Part shown: piece after piece, positions 1 to 8,358 of the stretch | Position numbering within the stretch: the first letter of the stretch is position 1 | Layout: every line of letters starts with the position of its first letter | Assembly (NCBI RefSeq): GCF_900114875.1 | Contig: NZ_FPKW01000017.1 | Coordinates: forward strand, 1 to 64,000 | Direction: 5' to 3' | Length of the DNA: 64,000 bases | Source of the DNA: Chryseobacterium limigenitum | GTDB lineage: Bacteria > Bacteroidota > Bacteroidia > Flavobacteriales > Weeksellaceae | Position numbers and translations under genes: made by a program | The notes under the pieces: model-generated | What the model was told of the DNA's origin: nothing | What the model saw: only the letters and a program-made list of their open reading frames with translations | Databases searched by the model: none

Positions 1-305
1 AAGAAACAAAAGATAAACGATATTACATTAGTAGTCAATTGAATACGCCTGAAATATTTTTAAAACATACCAGAAATCATTGGCTAATTGAAAATAAATT
101 ACATTGGAGTTTAGATGTGATTTTAAAAGAAGATGAAAGCCGTAAACGGAACAATAATATAGCCGAAAACTTCTCAATTATACTAAAATTAGTGTTAAAA
201 TTATTGCAAGAAAAACAACTTAAAAACAAGAAAATAAGCATCAAAAGAATGAGAAAAATGGCAGCTTGGAATTTAGATTATCTCATTGAAATGCTAAATT
301 TTTAA
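1..305 (+). mobile_element. ISAs1-family transposase, C-terminal part (cut by window edge)
   Basis: The reading frame is open from base 3 and ends at 305, so only the last 100 residues or so are in the window. It carries the block RNHWLIENKLHWSLDV followed by KEDESRKRNNNIAENFS, which matches the C-terminal end of ISAs1-family DDE transposases, including the Glu of the catalytic triad in the IENKLHW block. The rest of the gene and the left end of the element lie outside. Just after the stop, around 307-323, is a short sequence ending in GGTCTGTCCC that could be the right terminal repeat, but the partner cannot be checked. Whether the copy is intact is unknown. Confidence 0.8.
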
Positions 306-382
306 TGCGTTTGGTCTGTCCCAACAAACAAATATATTTCCAATCCATAAAAAAAGATTACGGCTTCCCGTAACCTTTTAAT

Positions 383-1129
383 CTACATTAATATCTCCCT
401 AAAAACTCTTTCCATTTCACCTTTATCAGGCTTTCCTCCACCCAAATTCTTTGCTCTTTCCTCATTATCCTTTACCATCTCCTCCAAAAATCCAAACAAT
501 TCCCAATCATTTGCATGAAAATAAGCTTCTCCTTTGGTGGCTTTTAAGGCAACAAGATTTTCTATTTTGGTTCTCATAAAATCATCGACCAATACCAACA
601 ATTCACTGAACAAAACGGGCGGAACCGTTCCTTTTTCTAGTATCCATTTTCCTGTCAAAGCAGTTCGAAGGCAGTAGAAATAACTTTTCAGTTTTACTTC
701 ATCGGTTCTGCAGGCTTCGAGATATTTTTTGCTCATGCTCAGATAATGGTAAGAAACCGCTATCGGAGAAAAGCATTCATCAGCCAGAGGTTTAAATAAG
801 TCATAAAACTTTTCGTTTTTCATATAAACGATAGGTGAGTAAAACCAACTCAACAAAGCGGCGTTTGATTTATGCAAAAGATGAAAAGTCTTTCGCAAGT
901 CCCATCAGGAACCGTCCAGAGCATCTTCGGTCATAAATTCTATCGTTTCATCTTTATCCCACGGTGACAGATACCAGTCTTTTTCGTGTCGATATATGAA
1001 ACGTATATCGTAATCACTGTCAGGAGACGCAAAGCCCCACGCCCGGCTTCCCGATTCTACGGCAAGAAGTATTTTTATGTTTCTTTCTGCCTCTATTTCT
1101 TTTAATTTTTCTAGTATTTTTGGTGTCAT
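383..1129 (-). pseudogene. RlaP-like nucleotidyltransferase (PF10127 type) interrupted by an in-frame TGA
   Basis: Two pieces lie in one frame. The upstream piece (905-1129) holds the nucleotidyltransferase motif ESGSRAWGFASPDSDYDIRF. The downstream piece (383-898) continues with WDLRKTFHLLHKSNAALLSW and the C-terminal helical part. Between them the codons read Asp-Gly-Ser-TGA-Trp-Asp-Leu-Arg-Lys, where the family usually has a Gly or similar residue before Trp-Asp-Leu-Arg-Lys. A single GGA to TGA change would explain it; no frameshift is needed. RlaP means RNA-ligase-associated polymerase-beta superfamily, and the gene lies directly downstream of an RtcB ligase on the same strand. Full length would be 248 codons, normal for the family. 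It is either a recent nonsense mutant or a sequencing error; both halves otherwise look undecayed. Confidence 0.8.
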
Positions 1130-1146
1130 TGTTTATTTTTTTATTT

Positions 1147-1332
1147 GGTTAAACGCAAAGGCGCAAAGCTTTTTAAATTCATTGTGTTTTTAAGGCGCAA
1201 GACACTTCGACTTCGCTCAGTGTGACAAAAGATTTTCAGCAAATTTTGCAGTTATATATTTTATCGCAGATAAAATCCTTGCGCCTTAAAAAGTATAGTT
1301 GTTAAAAGAAATTGCGCCTTTGCGATTTGACC
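1147..1332. repeat. Nested inverted-repeat element between rtcB and rlaP
   Basis: Outer arms 1147-1168 and 1310-1332 are inverted copies with a few mismatches, sharing the core GCAAAGGCGCAA. A second inner pair, 1187-1201 and 1278-1292, is perfectly complementary over 15 bases. The middle holds a copy of the common CACTTCGACTTCGCTCAGTG repeat near 1203-1223. The whole could fold into one long hairpin in the rtcB-rlaP transcript or be a MITE-like insertion. Confidence 0.8.
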
Positions 1333-1337
1333 AACAA

Positions 1338-2720
1338 CTATGCTTTTCTAAATTTTTTCTTTTTCTTCCAAGGTGCATTCTTCTGAACATCCCCAGCCAT
1401 AATACATCCGTAAGGCATCACTTCATCCAGGACTTCACAAAGTCCGTATTCTTCGATCTGAGCTCTCACGTTTTTGGCGCTTTTATAAGCCGTTGGAAGT
1501 TCGGAAATATCAATTTCATTGGAGAAAAAACGGATATCTAATCCTTTTGTTTCTTCTTCAAAAACTTCTTCAATGGTTTTATGAGCCAATGATTTTTTAT
1601 GTTGCGTTCTGCTGAAATTTCTTCCCGCTCCGTGTGGGGCAAAACCTAAATTTCTCTCATTTGTTTTTCCCTGAACGATCAAAACGGGTTCTGACATATT
1701 CAACGGAATCAATTTTGGTCCCGTAATATCCGGCATAAATTTATCGTCAAGCGGAGTCGCACCTTTTGCATGGTAAAACAAATCTCCATCCTTGAAGACA
1801 AAATTATGTTCGTTCCAATATCTATCCTGTTTTTCGATTCCTAATTTAGTTAAAGTTGCATCGTGAATAGAAGTATGGTTTTCTTTCGTCCATGTTCTTA
1901 TCAATTGCAAGGCTTCCCAATAGGATTTTCCTTCTTCAGTTTCATAAGGAATCCATGCATTTTCTTTCAAGGTTTCAGGAGAAATTTCCAGTCTGAATCT
2001 GTTCGCGACCTTCATTCCTTTATCATATAAAGCAGCTCCCGGAGCTCTCGATCCGTGGTGAGTCACCAACATGGTATTTCCTGTATTTTTTGAAATTCCA
2101 ACGAACAAGAAATGGTTTCCATCACCTTGCGTTCCCATATGAGAACGGGAAATACTGATTAATTTTTCATCATTCAAAAAGTAATTTTCTCTAAAAGCAT
2201 CCATTAATTCCTGAGACATTTCCATTTGTTCTCCTCTTGCTCTTCCTCCGTATCCAAAGTGCGTGATTGAATGAGCTGCATCCAAAACTTCTTTAGGATC
2301 AGCTTTTCCAAAATCTGTCAACATTACAGAACAACAGATATCTGCGCTATGAAATCCCGGGTGAATCGCATTTTTCGCCACGACAACTCCACCAACTGGA
2401 ATCTGACCTTCAGGGCCTGTCGGACAGGCATCCGGCATGATGGCACCGTTAATTAAAGTTGGAGTTTTCATCAAAACTTTCATCGTATTGATTACTTTTT
2501 CAACGTTATCATTTTCACTTTCGTGTTCTGCTCTGATGTTGATGATGAAATCTTTTGCCGTTTCATGAAGCGGAATCAAGTCCGGTTGTTTGAATTGTTC
2601 CAAATATGCTGTGATTTGATTTTCATCTAAATTATTTTCGTTGATATGCGCAATCGCTTCTTTGAACCATTTCGCTGATCTATATCCTAATTCTATTAAA
2701 TTGTTTCCGTTAAATTCCAT
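1338..2720 (-). CDS. rtcB: RtcB-family RNA-splicing/repair ligase
   Basis: RtcB joins 2',3'-cyclic phosphate or 3'-phosphate RNA ends to 5'-OH ends using GTP and Mn2+. The metal and guanylylation residues can be followed in order: ADICCSVM (Asp and Cys ligands; the canonical form is DIGCG), GDGNHFLF (Asn/His), VTHHGSRAPG (His), RYWNEHNFV (His), and PHGAGRNFSR, which holds the His that carries GMP. The protein therefore should be active although the sequence around the ligands is divergent from the E. coli type. About 460 residues, slightly longer than the usual 400-480. Family similarity begins at MEFNGNNLIELGY, so the ATG at 2720 is preferred; ATGs at 2732 and 2756 are in frame. The tail is Lys-rich. 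It is followed by the broken RlaP gene and is divergent from hopJ, the two starts being separated by an inverted repeat. Confidence 0.9.
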   Translation of the reverse strand: MEFNGNNLIELGYRSAKWFKEAIAHINENNLDENQITAYLEQFKQPDLIPLHETAKDFIINIRAEHESENDNVEKVINTMKVLMKTPTLINGAIMPDACPTGPEGQIPVGGVVVAKNAIHPGFHSADICCSVMLTDFGKADPKEVLDAAHSITHFGYGGRARGEQMEMSQELMDAFRENYFLNDEKLISISRSHMGTQGDGNHFLFVGISKNTGNTMLVTHHGSRAPGAALYDKGMKVANRFRLEISPETLKENAWIPYETEEGKSYWEALQLIRTWTKENHTSIHDATLTKLGIEKQDRYWNEHNFVFKDGDLFYHAKGATPLDDKFMPDITGPKLIPLNMSEPVLIVQGKTNERNLGFAPHGAGRNFSRTQHKKSLAHKTIEEVFEEETKGLDIRFFSNEIDISELPTAYKSAKNVRAQIEEYGLCEVLDEVMPYGCIMAGDVQKNAPWKKKKKFRKA

Positions 2721-2823
2721 ATGTTCTCTCATTTTGTTGATGCAAAGTAATAACACAAGTGTGCAATGTTTTTGCGTAGATAAAAATATTTTAATTATTT
2801 TTGATGAAATTATTGACTAAACT

Positions 2824-2942
2824 TTAACCACAAAAGGGACAAAAGATTAACAAATTAGCTATCTTAAGTTCATTAAGATTTTGTTTTCAATGTAATTAAA
2901 CTTTAAAAGTGCAATACTATCTTTTGTTTCTTTTGTGGTTAA
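2824..2942. repeat. Inverted repeat in the divergent rtcB-hopJ promoter region
   Basis: Arms 2824-2847 and 2919-2942 are complementary at 22 of 24 positions, with about 70 AT-rich bases between. The arms begin with TTAACCACAAAAG. The element fills most of the region between the two divergent starts and ends 15 bases before the hopJ ATG. Confidence 0.8.
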
Positions 2943-2957
2943 AAAAAATAAAAAAAT

Positions 2958-3287
2958 ATGTTAGAACAATTAAAAAATTCCCCCGAAACGATTCAATTTA
3001 AAGAAGTAATTGCTCACATTGATGAAAATTACGATTTCGCGCCAACAAAATTCACCAACGGAAATACAGTCAATGAAGCAGATCAGAATAATGGTTCTTG
3101 CAAGGTTTTCAGTTTTGCAAAATTAAATGATTTGTCAAAAGAAGAAGTTTTAAACCTTTTCGGAGAATTCTATAGAGAAGATGTATTGAAAAATCCAGAA
3201 GGAACAGATCATCAAAACATCAGAAATTTTATAGAATTCGGTTGGGACGGAATTTCTTTTGAGGGTGAAGCTTTGAAAAAGAAATAA
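2958..3287 (+). CDS. HopJ-like protein (HopJ type III effector family)
   Basis: A soluble protein of 109 residues with the family pattern FTNGNTVNEADQNNGSCKVFSFA in the first half and FGEFYREDVLKNPEGTDHQNIRNF in the second, which matches the HopJ type III effector family (PF08888). Despite that name, the family is widespread in free-living bacteria as a small cytosolic protein of unknown function; no secretion system is nearby and I infer no effector role. No signal peptide or membrane segment. It heads a short same-strand run with a small membrane protein (2-base gap) and the WYL regulator. Confidence 0.75.
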   Translation: MLEQLKNSPETIQFKEVIAHIDENYDFAPTKFTNGNTVNEADQNNGSCKVFSFAKLNDLSKEEVLNLFGEFYREDVLKNPEGTDHQNIRNFIEFGWDGISFEGEALKKK

Positions 3288-3289
3288 AA

Positions 3290-3595
3290 ATGGGAAAATT
3301 CCAGTGGACTATAGTTTTTAGTTTTGTCACGCCTATATTACTTTTATTAGTAGTTTTTATGATGGGTGGTGGTCACGGAACTTATATTCCAACAATTATT
3401 TTATTTCCTTTTGGAATGATCGGAACAGTTTTTCAAAAATCAATTACAGTTCCATTTGTCGTTTTAGGATTATTCCAATTTCCTATTTATGGGTATTTAT
3501 TAGATATATTCAAAAATAACAAGTACAAATATTTGATTTTAATTTCTCATATTCTATTTGTAATTATAGTTTTCATCTTTACAAATTTTAAATAA
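3290..3595 (+). CDS. Hypothetical four-helix membrane protein
   Basis: A protein of 101 residues consisting almost entirely of hydrophobic segments (about residues 6-25, 31-50, 53-70 and 80-98) separated by short polar turns, with a Lys-rich loop before the last helix. No domain recognised. It starts 2 bases after hopJ and ends 9 bases before the WYL gene, so the three are probably co-transcribed. It could be a small channel or holder protein, but nothing in the sequence decides this. Confidence 0.6.
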   Translation: MGKFQWTIVFSFVTPILLLLVVFMMGGGHGTYIPTIILFPFGMIGTVFQKSITVPFVVLGLFQFPIYGYLLDIFKNNKYKYLILISHILFVIIVFIFTNFK

Positions 3596-3604
3596 CAAAT
3601 TCAG

Positions 3605-4618
3605 ATGTCATCCAACAAAAACGCTCTTATCCGCTACAAAACGCTTGATAAATGTCTTAAAAACAAATACAAGCAATACACTTTAGAAGATTTAATTGAT
3701 GAATGTTCTGAAGCTTTGTTTGAGTTTGAAGGCAAAGAATCTTTTGTCAGCAAACGAACTGTGCAACTTGATCTGCAGAATATGCGCAGCGAAAAGTTTG
3801 GTTATGAAGCTCCAATCGAGGTTTACGAAAGAAAATATTACCGTTACAGCGATCCGGATTACAGCATTCATAATATTTCGGTGAACGAAAGTGATCTAAA
3901 AGCGATGAACAATGCAGTGCAGATCTTAAAGCAATTCAAAGATTTTTCAATGTTTAAAGAGATGAATGGAGTGATTCAAAAATTGGAGGATTCTATTCAT
4001 TCGACCAATCAAAAATCGATTATTCATTTAGATAAAAATGAGCAGCTGAAAGGGTTGGAGCATATTGATGTTTTGTATGAAGGTATTTTAAATAAAAAGG
4101 TTTTAAATATTTTATACAAAAGTTTCAACGCAAGAGAATCGAGTAATTTTGTTGTGCATCCTCAATTATTAAAGGAATTTAATAACCGATGGTTTTTGAT
4201 CTGTCTTCACAAAGGAAAAATGTATAATCTGGCGTTGGATAGAATGGAAAGCATCGAAGCTGACGAGAAAATTAAATATATTGACCAAGATCTGGATGGC
4301 GATGAATATTTTAAAGATATCGTAGGAGTAACCGTTTCACCAACAATGGAACCACGAAATGTTGTCTTTTTTGTTGATTCTTCTAATGCTCCGTATGTGA
4401 AAACAAAACCTTTGCATAAAAGTCAGGAGATTATAAGTGAAAATGAGGAAGGCACTGTTTTTAAAATCTGTGTGCAGATAAACAACGAATTAGAAAGGCT
4501 TTTACTGGGATTCGGGAATTGTCTGATTGTGCATAAACCCAGAAAATTACGTTTAAGAATGGAAGAAAAATTTAAATCTGGAAGTCAGAATTATGAGAAT
4601 TTGATTGTTCCTGATTAA
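3605..4618 (+). CDS. WYL-domain transcriptional regulator
   Basis: 337 residues. The N-terminal 70 look like a winged helix (YTLEDLIDECSEAL...SKRTVQLDLQNMR, typical of DeoR/HTH_11 heads of these proteins). The central and C-terminal part is a WYL domain (about 150-330) with LNILYKSF, HPQLLKEFNNRWFLICLH and LALDRMESIE. WYL proteins sense ligands, often nucleotides or nucleic acid, and control stress, RNA-repair and defence genes. Its place beside rtcB and an RlaP gene suggests it regulates them, an inference from neighbourhood only. Confidence 0.85.
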   Translation: MSSNKNALIRYKTLDKCLKNKYKQYTLEDLIDECSEALFEFEGKESFVSKRTVQLDLQNMRSEKFGYEAPIEVYERKYYRYSDPDYSIHNISVNESDLKAMNNAVQILKQFKDFSMFKEMNGVIQKLEDSIHSTNQKSIIHLDKNEQLKGLEHIDVLYEGILNKKVLNILYKSFNARESSNFVVHPQLLKEFNNRWFLICLHKGKMYNLALDRMESIEADEKIKYIDQDLDGDEYFKDIVGVTVSPTMEPRNVVFFVDSSNAPYVKTKPLHKSQEIISENEEGTVFKICVQINNELERLLLGFGNCLIVHKPRKLRLRMEEKFKSGSQNYENLIVPD

Positions 4619-4685
4619 AGTTTAAATTTTCAATGGATATGTTGTGGCTTGGAAATTGTATTAATCAAATTCTAAAATAAATAGT

Positions 4686-4823
4686 ATGAAATCAAGAATA
4701 TTAAAAACTGTACTTGCTATTGTAGCACCTTTGGTAATTGAATTTATTGTCAAGAAAATATCAGAAAAACTGGATAAAAAACCACAGGGAACTGAGCCAA
4801 AACAGCTTCCTGCTTCAAATTAA
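4686..4823 (+). CDS. Small hypothetical protein with one membrane helix
   Basis: A 45-residue frame starting ATG at 4686. It has a short basic start (MKSRILK), a hydrophobic helix (TVLAIVAPLVIEFIV) and a charged, Pro/Gln-rich tail. It fills the gap after the WYL gene and is followed 16 bases later by a strong terminator, which supports it as the last gene of the run. Function unknown. Confidence 0.5.
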   Translation: MKSRILKTVLAIVAPLVIEFIVKKISEKLDKKPQGTEPKQLPASN

Positions 4824-4838
4824 AAGTAAGCAAAATTA

Positions 4839-4873
4839 TAGAAAGAGACTGTTTGTAAAGACGGTCTCTTTTT
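4839..4873. terminator. Bidirectional terminator
   Basis: Stem AAAGAGAC pairs with GTCTCTTT around a loop of about 16 bases that itself extends the stem (GT/AC). A T run follows on the plus strand and an A-rich stretch precedes it. It ends the WYL run and touches the end of the DUF1501 gene. Confidence 0.7.
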
Positions 4874-6056
4874 ATATAAAGTCATAAACTCCATTTTTCC
4901 AGCCCAGTACTTTCGAAGAATCTGCTTTTAACCAGTTTTTAAGAATGGTGGCATATACTTTTCTGAAGTCTTCGGTATAAATTAAATCGCCTTCATTCAA
5001 ATTCTGAAGATCAGGAAGAGTATTCAAAATTCCTTTCTTTTTCAATCCTCCGCCGATGAAAAACATTTGATTGGCTGTTCCGTGATCGGTTCCGTTGCTG
5101 GCATTTTGAGCAACACGGCGACCAAATTCTGAGAATGTCATCAATAAAATATCATTGAATAAACCATTATTTTTCATGTCTGCAACAAAAGATTTTACGG
5201 CTTCATTGATGTCACTAAAAAGTTTTTGCTGTCTTTCATTTTGATTAACGTGCGTATCAAAACTTCCCACAGAGAGGTAGTAAACCTGCGTATTAATATC
5301 AGATTTTATTAAAGAAGCAACGGTTTTGAAATCTTTTCCTAACTGTGAATTAGGATAGGTTTGATCTGTTTTTTTTGCTTTGCTTTTATCAAAAATATAG
5401 CCGGCATTATTGATAGTCGAACCCAAAGTTTGATATAAATAAGATACCGTTTCATCTTCATGGTGATGATCATACAATGACTTAAAATATTTCTCCTGAC
5501 TCGTTTGATACAACCTTTTGGGATCTTTGAATGCGAAAGCTTTATTATTTTCTCCTTTTAAGGCTAAACTTAGCATATCATCAACTTCCAAAGCCTGTGT
5601 CGGATGGTCGCATTTGTAACATTCTTCATCCAGAAAACGTCCAAGCCAGCCTGTTTCCAAGAATTCATCACTTTTGCTTGCTGACTGCCAAATATCCATA
5701 CTTCGGAAGTGTGATTTATCAGGATTTGGGTAGCCAACATTATTCATAATAGAAAGCTCTCCATTATCGAATAATTCTTTAAAATAAGACAGAGAAGGGT
5801 TGATTCCTGCTTCATCATTAAGCTGTAAAGAATTTTGTATCGCTATTTTGCTTCTTTCTTTAAAATAGATATCATTTTTTGTAGGAATAATCGTGTTCAA
5901 ACCATCATTTCCACCTGTGAACTGAAGAACGATCAAGATCTTCTGATTGCGCTCCAAAGCATTATCCAACGTCATTGATTTCAGGAAATTAGGAACCATT
6001 AATGAAGCCGTTGCTAATGAACTTATTTTTAGAAATTCTCTTCTTTTAATTAGCAT
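4872..6056 (-). CDS. DUF1501 family exported protein (twin-arginine signal)
   Basis: 394 residues. The start KRREFLKISSLATASLMVP is a Tat-type signal with the RR pair, so the protein is probably exported folded. The body has the DUF1501 features: LIVLQFTGGNDGLNTIIP near the start, YPNPDKSHFRSMDIWQSA in the middle, FSEFGRRVAQNASNGTDHGTANQMFFIGG near the end. The fold is related to alkaline phosphatase/sulfatase-like enzymes but no catalytic role is proven. The DUF1800 gene lies directly upstream on the same strand, 96 bases away; the pair is common in bacteria and probably acts together. Confidence 0.88.
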   Translation of the reverse strand: MLIKRREFLKISSLATASLMVPNFLKSMTLDNALERNQKILIVLQFTGGNDGLNTIIPTKNDIYFKERSKIAIQNSLQLNDEAGINPSLSYFKELFDNGELSIMNNVGYPNPDKSHFRSMDIWQSASKSDEFLETGWLGRFLDEECYKCDHPTQALEVDDMLSLALKGENNKAFAFKDPKRLYQTSQEKYFKSLYDHHHEDETVSYLYQTLGSTINNAGYIFDKSKAKKTDQTYPNSQLGKDFKTVASLIKSDINTQVYYLSVGSFDTHVNQNERQQKLFSDINEAVKSFVADMKNNGLFNDILLMTFSEFGRRVAQNASNGTDHGTANQMFFIGGGLKKKGILNTLPDLQNLNEGDLIYTEDFRKVYATILKNWLKADSSKVLGWKNGVYDFI

Positions 6057-6070
6057 AAAGTTAGGTTTTA

Positions 6071-6141
6071 GGGATTAGGATTTAGGGCTTAGTTTTTAGA
6101 GGTTGTTTGAGCCTAATTGCTAAGCCCTAAATCCTAATTCC
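6071..6141. repeat. Inverted repeat between the DUF1501 and DUF1800 genes
   Basis: Arms 6071-6092 and 6120-6141 are complementary at 21 of 22 positions, with 27 bases between. The arms contain TAGGATTTAGGGCTTAG. It almost fills the intergenic space and would form a long hairpin in the shared transcript. Confidence 0.8.
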
Positions 6142-6152
6142 TTGTATTTTAT

Positions 6153-7532
6153 TTACATTAACTGATATTCCGGTGTTGACATCAGATTGATTACATTCAT
6201 TTTCACAGTGTTGTCGGAGAAACTTTTCACAGAATCCATACTCAATGTGTTTGAGTTTTGAATTAAATAATCTTCGCAGTTTTTATTGCTAAAAGCTTTT
6301 TCAACCCGAGTCCAGTCGATAGTGATATTCGGATTTTTAAAGCTCTTGTTTAAAGCTGTTTCGCGCGATTTCATGCCCATATCAATATCATCATCTTGAC
6401 GCGGACTGTATTCTAAAGGCCGTAAACCAGACCAGATTTGAGGAATCTGCAATCTCAGCATTAAAGTAGAACTATCGATCCATGATTTTCCGTTTGGCCA
6501 TCCTGAAACGTTTGGGGGATAAAGCAACATTTGACCTAATAATTTTTGATAAACGATGAGGTTTTCAGGATTTTGAATATGCATTGGTAGCGTTCTCATC
6601 ATTCCAACCATTAACTCTATAGGAGATTTTATTCTGTTTCCAATATTTTTTTTGTCATAAAACCATGCGCTTGAAAAAATGTCGTTCATCAATTTTTTGA
6701 TGTCATAATTGGAAGTGTAAAAACTTTCGCTTAGCTTATTAACAATACTTTCATCCACATTTTCATTAACAAAGAATTTATAGATTTTAGTAGTAATAAA
6801 TTTTGCGGTTGCTTGCTGTTCCAAAATAATATTTAATGCATCTGTTCCGGTGAAATTTCCTGTTTTTCCGAGGAAAGTTTTTGTAGCTTCGTCGTGAAGT
6901 TTTTTTCTTTCTGCAAAATTTCCATCTTTATCATAACCCCAGCCTGTAAAAGCTCTTGCGCCTTCCCGTATGTCTTTTTCGGTATAATTTCCGCGTCCCA
7001 TGGTGAATAATTCCATGACTTCACGGGCGAAATTTTCGTTGGGATGATCTTTTTTGTTTTGTTGATTATTAAGAAAATTCAGCATTGCCGGAGCCTGGCT
7101 TACTTCAAACAAAAGATCTTTGAAATTTCCCAAAGCATTTTTCCTGATGATATTTAATAATTGTCTGTTGAATTTCGGGTTTTGAACTCTCGATGCAAAA
7201 TGTCCGTGCCAGAAGAAAGCCATTTTTTCTCTCATCTGTTCGTTACTGTTGATTATTTTGTTGAAAAAATTAAGGTTCAGTTCGCTGTTTTGCTCTCTGT
7301 TGATCCTCTGGATTTCCTTTTTCTTTTCTGCGGGAGATTTGTCGGTCATGTAGTCAATAGTTTCTACATCAGGTGTATCGTATGTAACTTCGACAAAATT
7401 TTCTTCTTTAAATAAATCTTTAAGTAAAGCTTTGATGTCTTTATTTTTCAGATCTTCGAACTGGTTGATTCCTGCCCCAAAACCGGCGCGCCAAAGAAGA
7501 TGTTTGTTATGTAATAAGGATGAGAGCATCAT
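6153..7532 (-). CDS. DUF1800 family protein
   Basis: 459 residues matching the DUF1800 family: HLLWRAGFGAG at the start, REKMAFFWHGHFAS, NFAREVMELFTMGRGNYTEKDIREGARAFTGWG, and LGQMLLYPPNVSGWPNGKSWIDSSTLMLRLQ in the second half. No clear signal peptide. The function is unknown; these proteins are usually encoded with a DUF1501 partner, as here, where it is the upstream gene. The first Met-Met pair at 7532 is a sensible start because similarity begins almost at once. Confidence 0.85.
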   Translation of the reverse strand: MMLSSLLHNKHLLWRAGFGAGINQFEDLKNKDIKALLKDLFKEENFVEVTYDTPDVETIDYMTDKSPAEKKKEIQRINREQNSELNLNFFNKIINSNEQMREKMAFFWHGHFASRVQNPKFNRQLLNIIRKNALGNFKDLLFEVSQAPAMLNFLNNQQNKKDHPNENFAREVMELFTMGRGNYTEKDIREGARAFTGWGYDKDGNFAERKKLHDEATKTFLGKTGNFTGTDALNIILEQQATAKFITTKIYKFFVNENVDESIVNKLSESFYTSNYDIKKLMNDIFSSAWFYDKKNIGNRIKSPIELMVGMMRTLPMHIQNPENLIVYQKLLGQMLLYPPNVSGWPNGKSWIDSSTLMLRLQIPQIWSGLRPLEYSPRQDDDIDMGMKSRETALNKSFKNPNITIDWTRVEKAFSNKNCEDYLIQNSNTLSMDSVKSFSDNTVKMNVINLMSTPEYQLM

Positions 7533-7715
7533 AAGACAATTTGTATTTTTGATGTTGGAAAATGGAAAAGGTTAAAATTATAACGGTTAAGAATTATTAA
7601 TATTGTTATTTTTAATCTTAAGTTAAACGTGTATTTAATTTTTAGTTAATTTAATTAATTGATATTCATTATTTTGCGATTTTTATTAATGTTAAAATGA
7701 GAAAAACAGGCTTCC

Positions 7716-7732
7716 TTGGCACGATTTTTACA
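7716..7732 (+). promoter_or_regulatory. Candidate sigma-54-type promoter before the outer-membrane protein gene
   Basis: TTGGCACGA followed by TTTTTACA matches the -24 half of the sigma-54 consensus fully and the -12 half except for one base (AC in place of GC), with the correct 10-base distance after GG. It lies 36 bases before the ATG at 7768. Whether RpoN is encoded cannot be seen here. Confidence 0.4.
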
Positions 7733-7767
7733 TCCTTCAGATTAGTAAAATTTAAAAAATCAGAGTT

Positions 7768-8331
7768 ATGAAAATGTTTAAACAGGCCATCTTGCTAGCT
7801 GGAATTTTGACGGTTGGTGTAGTAAGTGCTCAAAGCTCACAAATGAATAATATGATTAAGGTAGGAGCGAATGCTGGTTTAGCTGTTCCCGCAGATAATG
7901 TTTCTGCTTCTGCCGGTGTAGACGTAGCTTATCAAAACTTGATTACTCCCGGATTTGGATTAGGTATCGCAACAGGTTATACGCATTATTTTGGTAAGGA
8001 TAACAACGGGATCAGCAATAATGATGTGGGAGTAATTCCTGTAGGTGCTTTGATCAGAATTTATCCAAAACAGACCGGATTCTATTTCGGGACAGATTTA
8101 GGTTACGGTTTCTTGGTGGGTGATGAAAAAGTGGCTTCCAACAGTACGGTTGACAGACCGGACGGAGGTTTCTACATCAAACCTGAGATCGGATACCACA
8201 ACAAAGACTGGAATTTCTTTGTACAGTATCAGAAAGTATTTGTAGGAGATAAAGGCGATTTGCCAAATCAGGACTACAATGTGGGGAACATTGGAGTAGG
8301 ATTTTCTTACAATATTCCATTAGGAAAGTAG
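7768..8331 (+). CDS. Outer-membrane beta-barrel protein
   Basis: 187 residues with a signal peptide (MKMFKQAILLAGILTVGVVSAQ). After it come alternating hydrophobic/polar strands (VGANAGLAVP, ASAGVDVAYQNL, FGLGIATGYTHYF, IPVGALIRIYP, FYFGTDLGYGFLVG, FYIKPEIGYHN, WNFFVQYQKVF, VGNIGVGFSYNIPLGK), giving an 8-strand barrel similar to OmpW/OmpX-sized porin-like proteins. The C-terminal strand ending in FSYNIPLGK is typical. Substrate unknown. It stands alone, with its own promoter region and terminator. Confidence 0.8.
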   Translation: MKMFKQAILLAGILTVGVVSAQSSQMNNMIKVGANAGLAVPADNVSASAGVDVAYQNLITPGFGLGIATGYTHYFGKDNNGISNNDVGVIPVGALIRIYPKQTGFYFGTDLGYGFLVGDEKVASNSTVDRPDGGFYIKPEIGYHNKDWNFFVQYQKVFVGDKGDLPNQDYNVGNIGVGFSYNIPLGK

Positions 8332-8358
8332 TTAGATTTAAATATAAACAATTATTAA

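Noticed and set aside
905..907. Selenocysteine or other recoding of the in-frame TGA in the rlaP gene
   Set aside because: No selenocysteine insertion hairpin follows, the family does not use Sec, and a single GGA to TGA change explains the stop.
2958..3287. HopJ as a true type III effector
   Set aside because: No type III secretion genes are present and the protein has no secretion features; the family name is historical.
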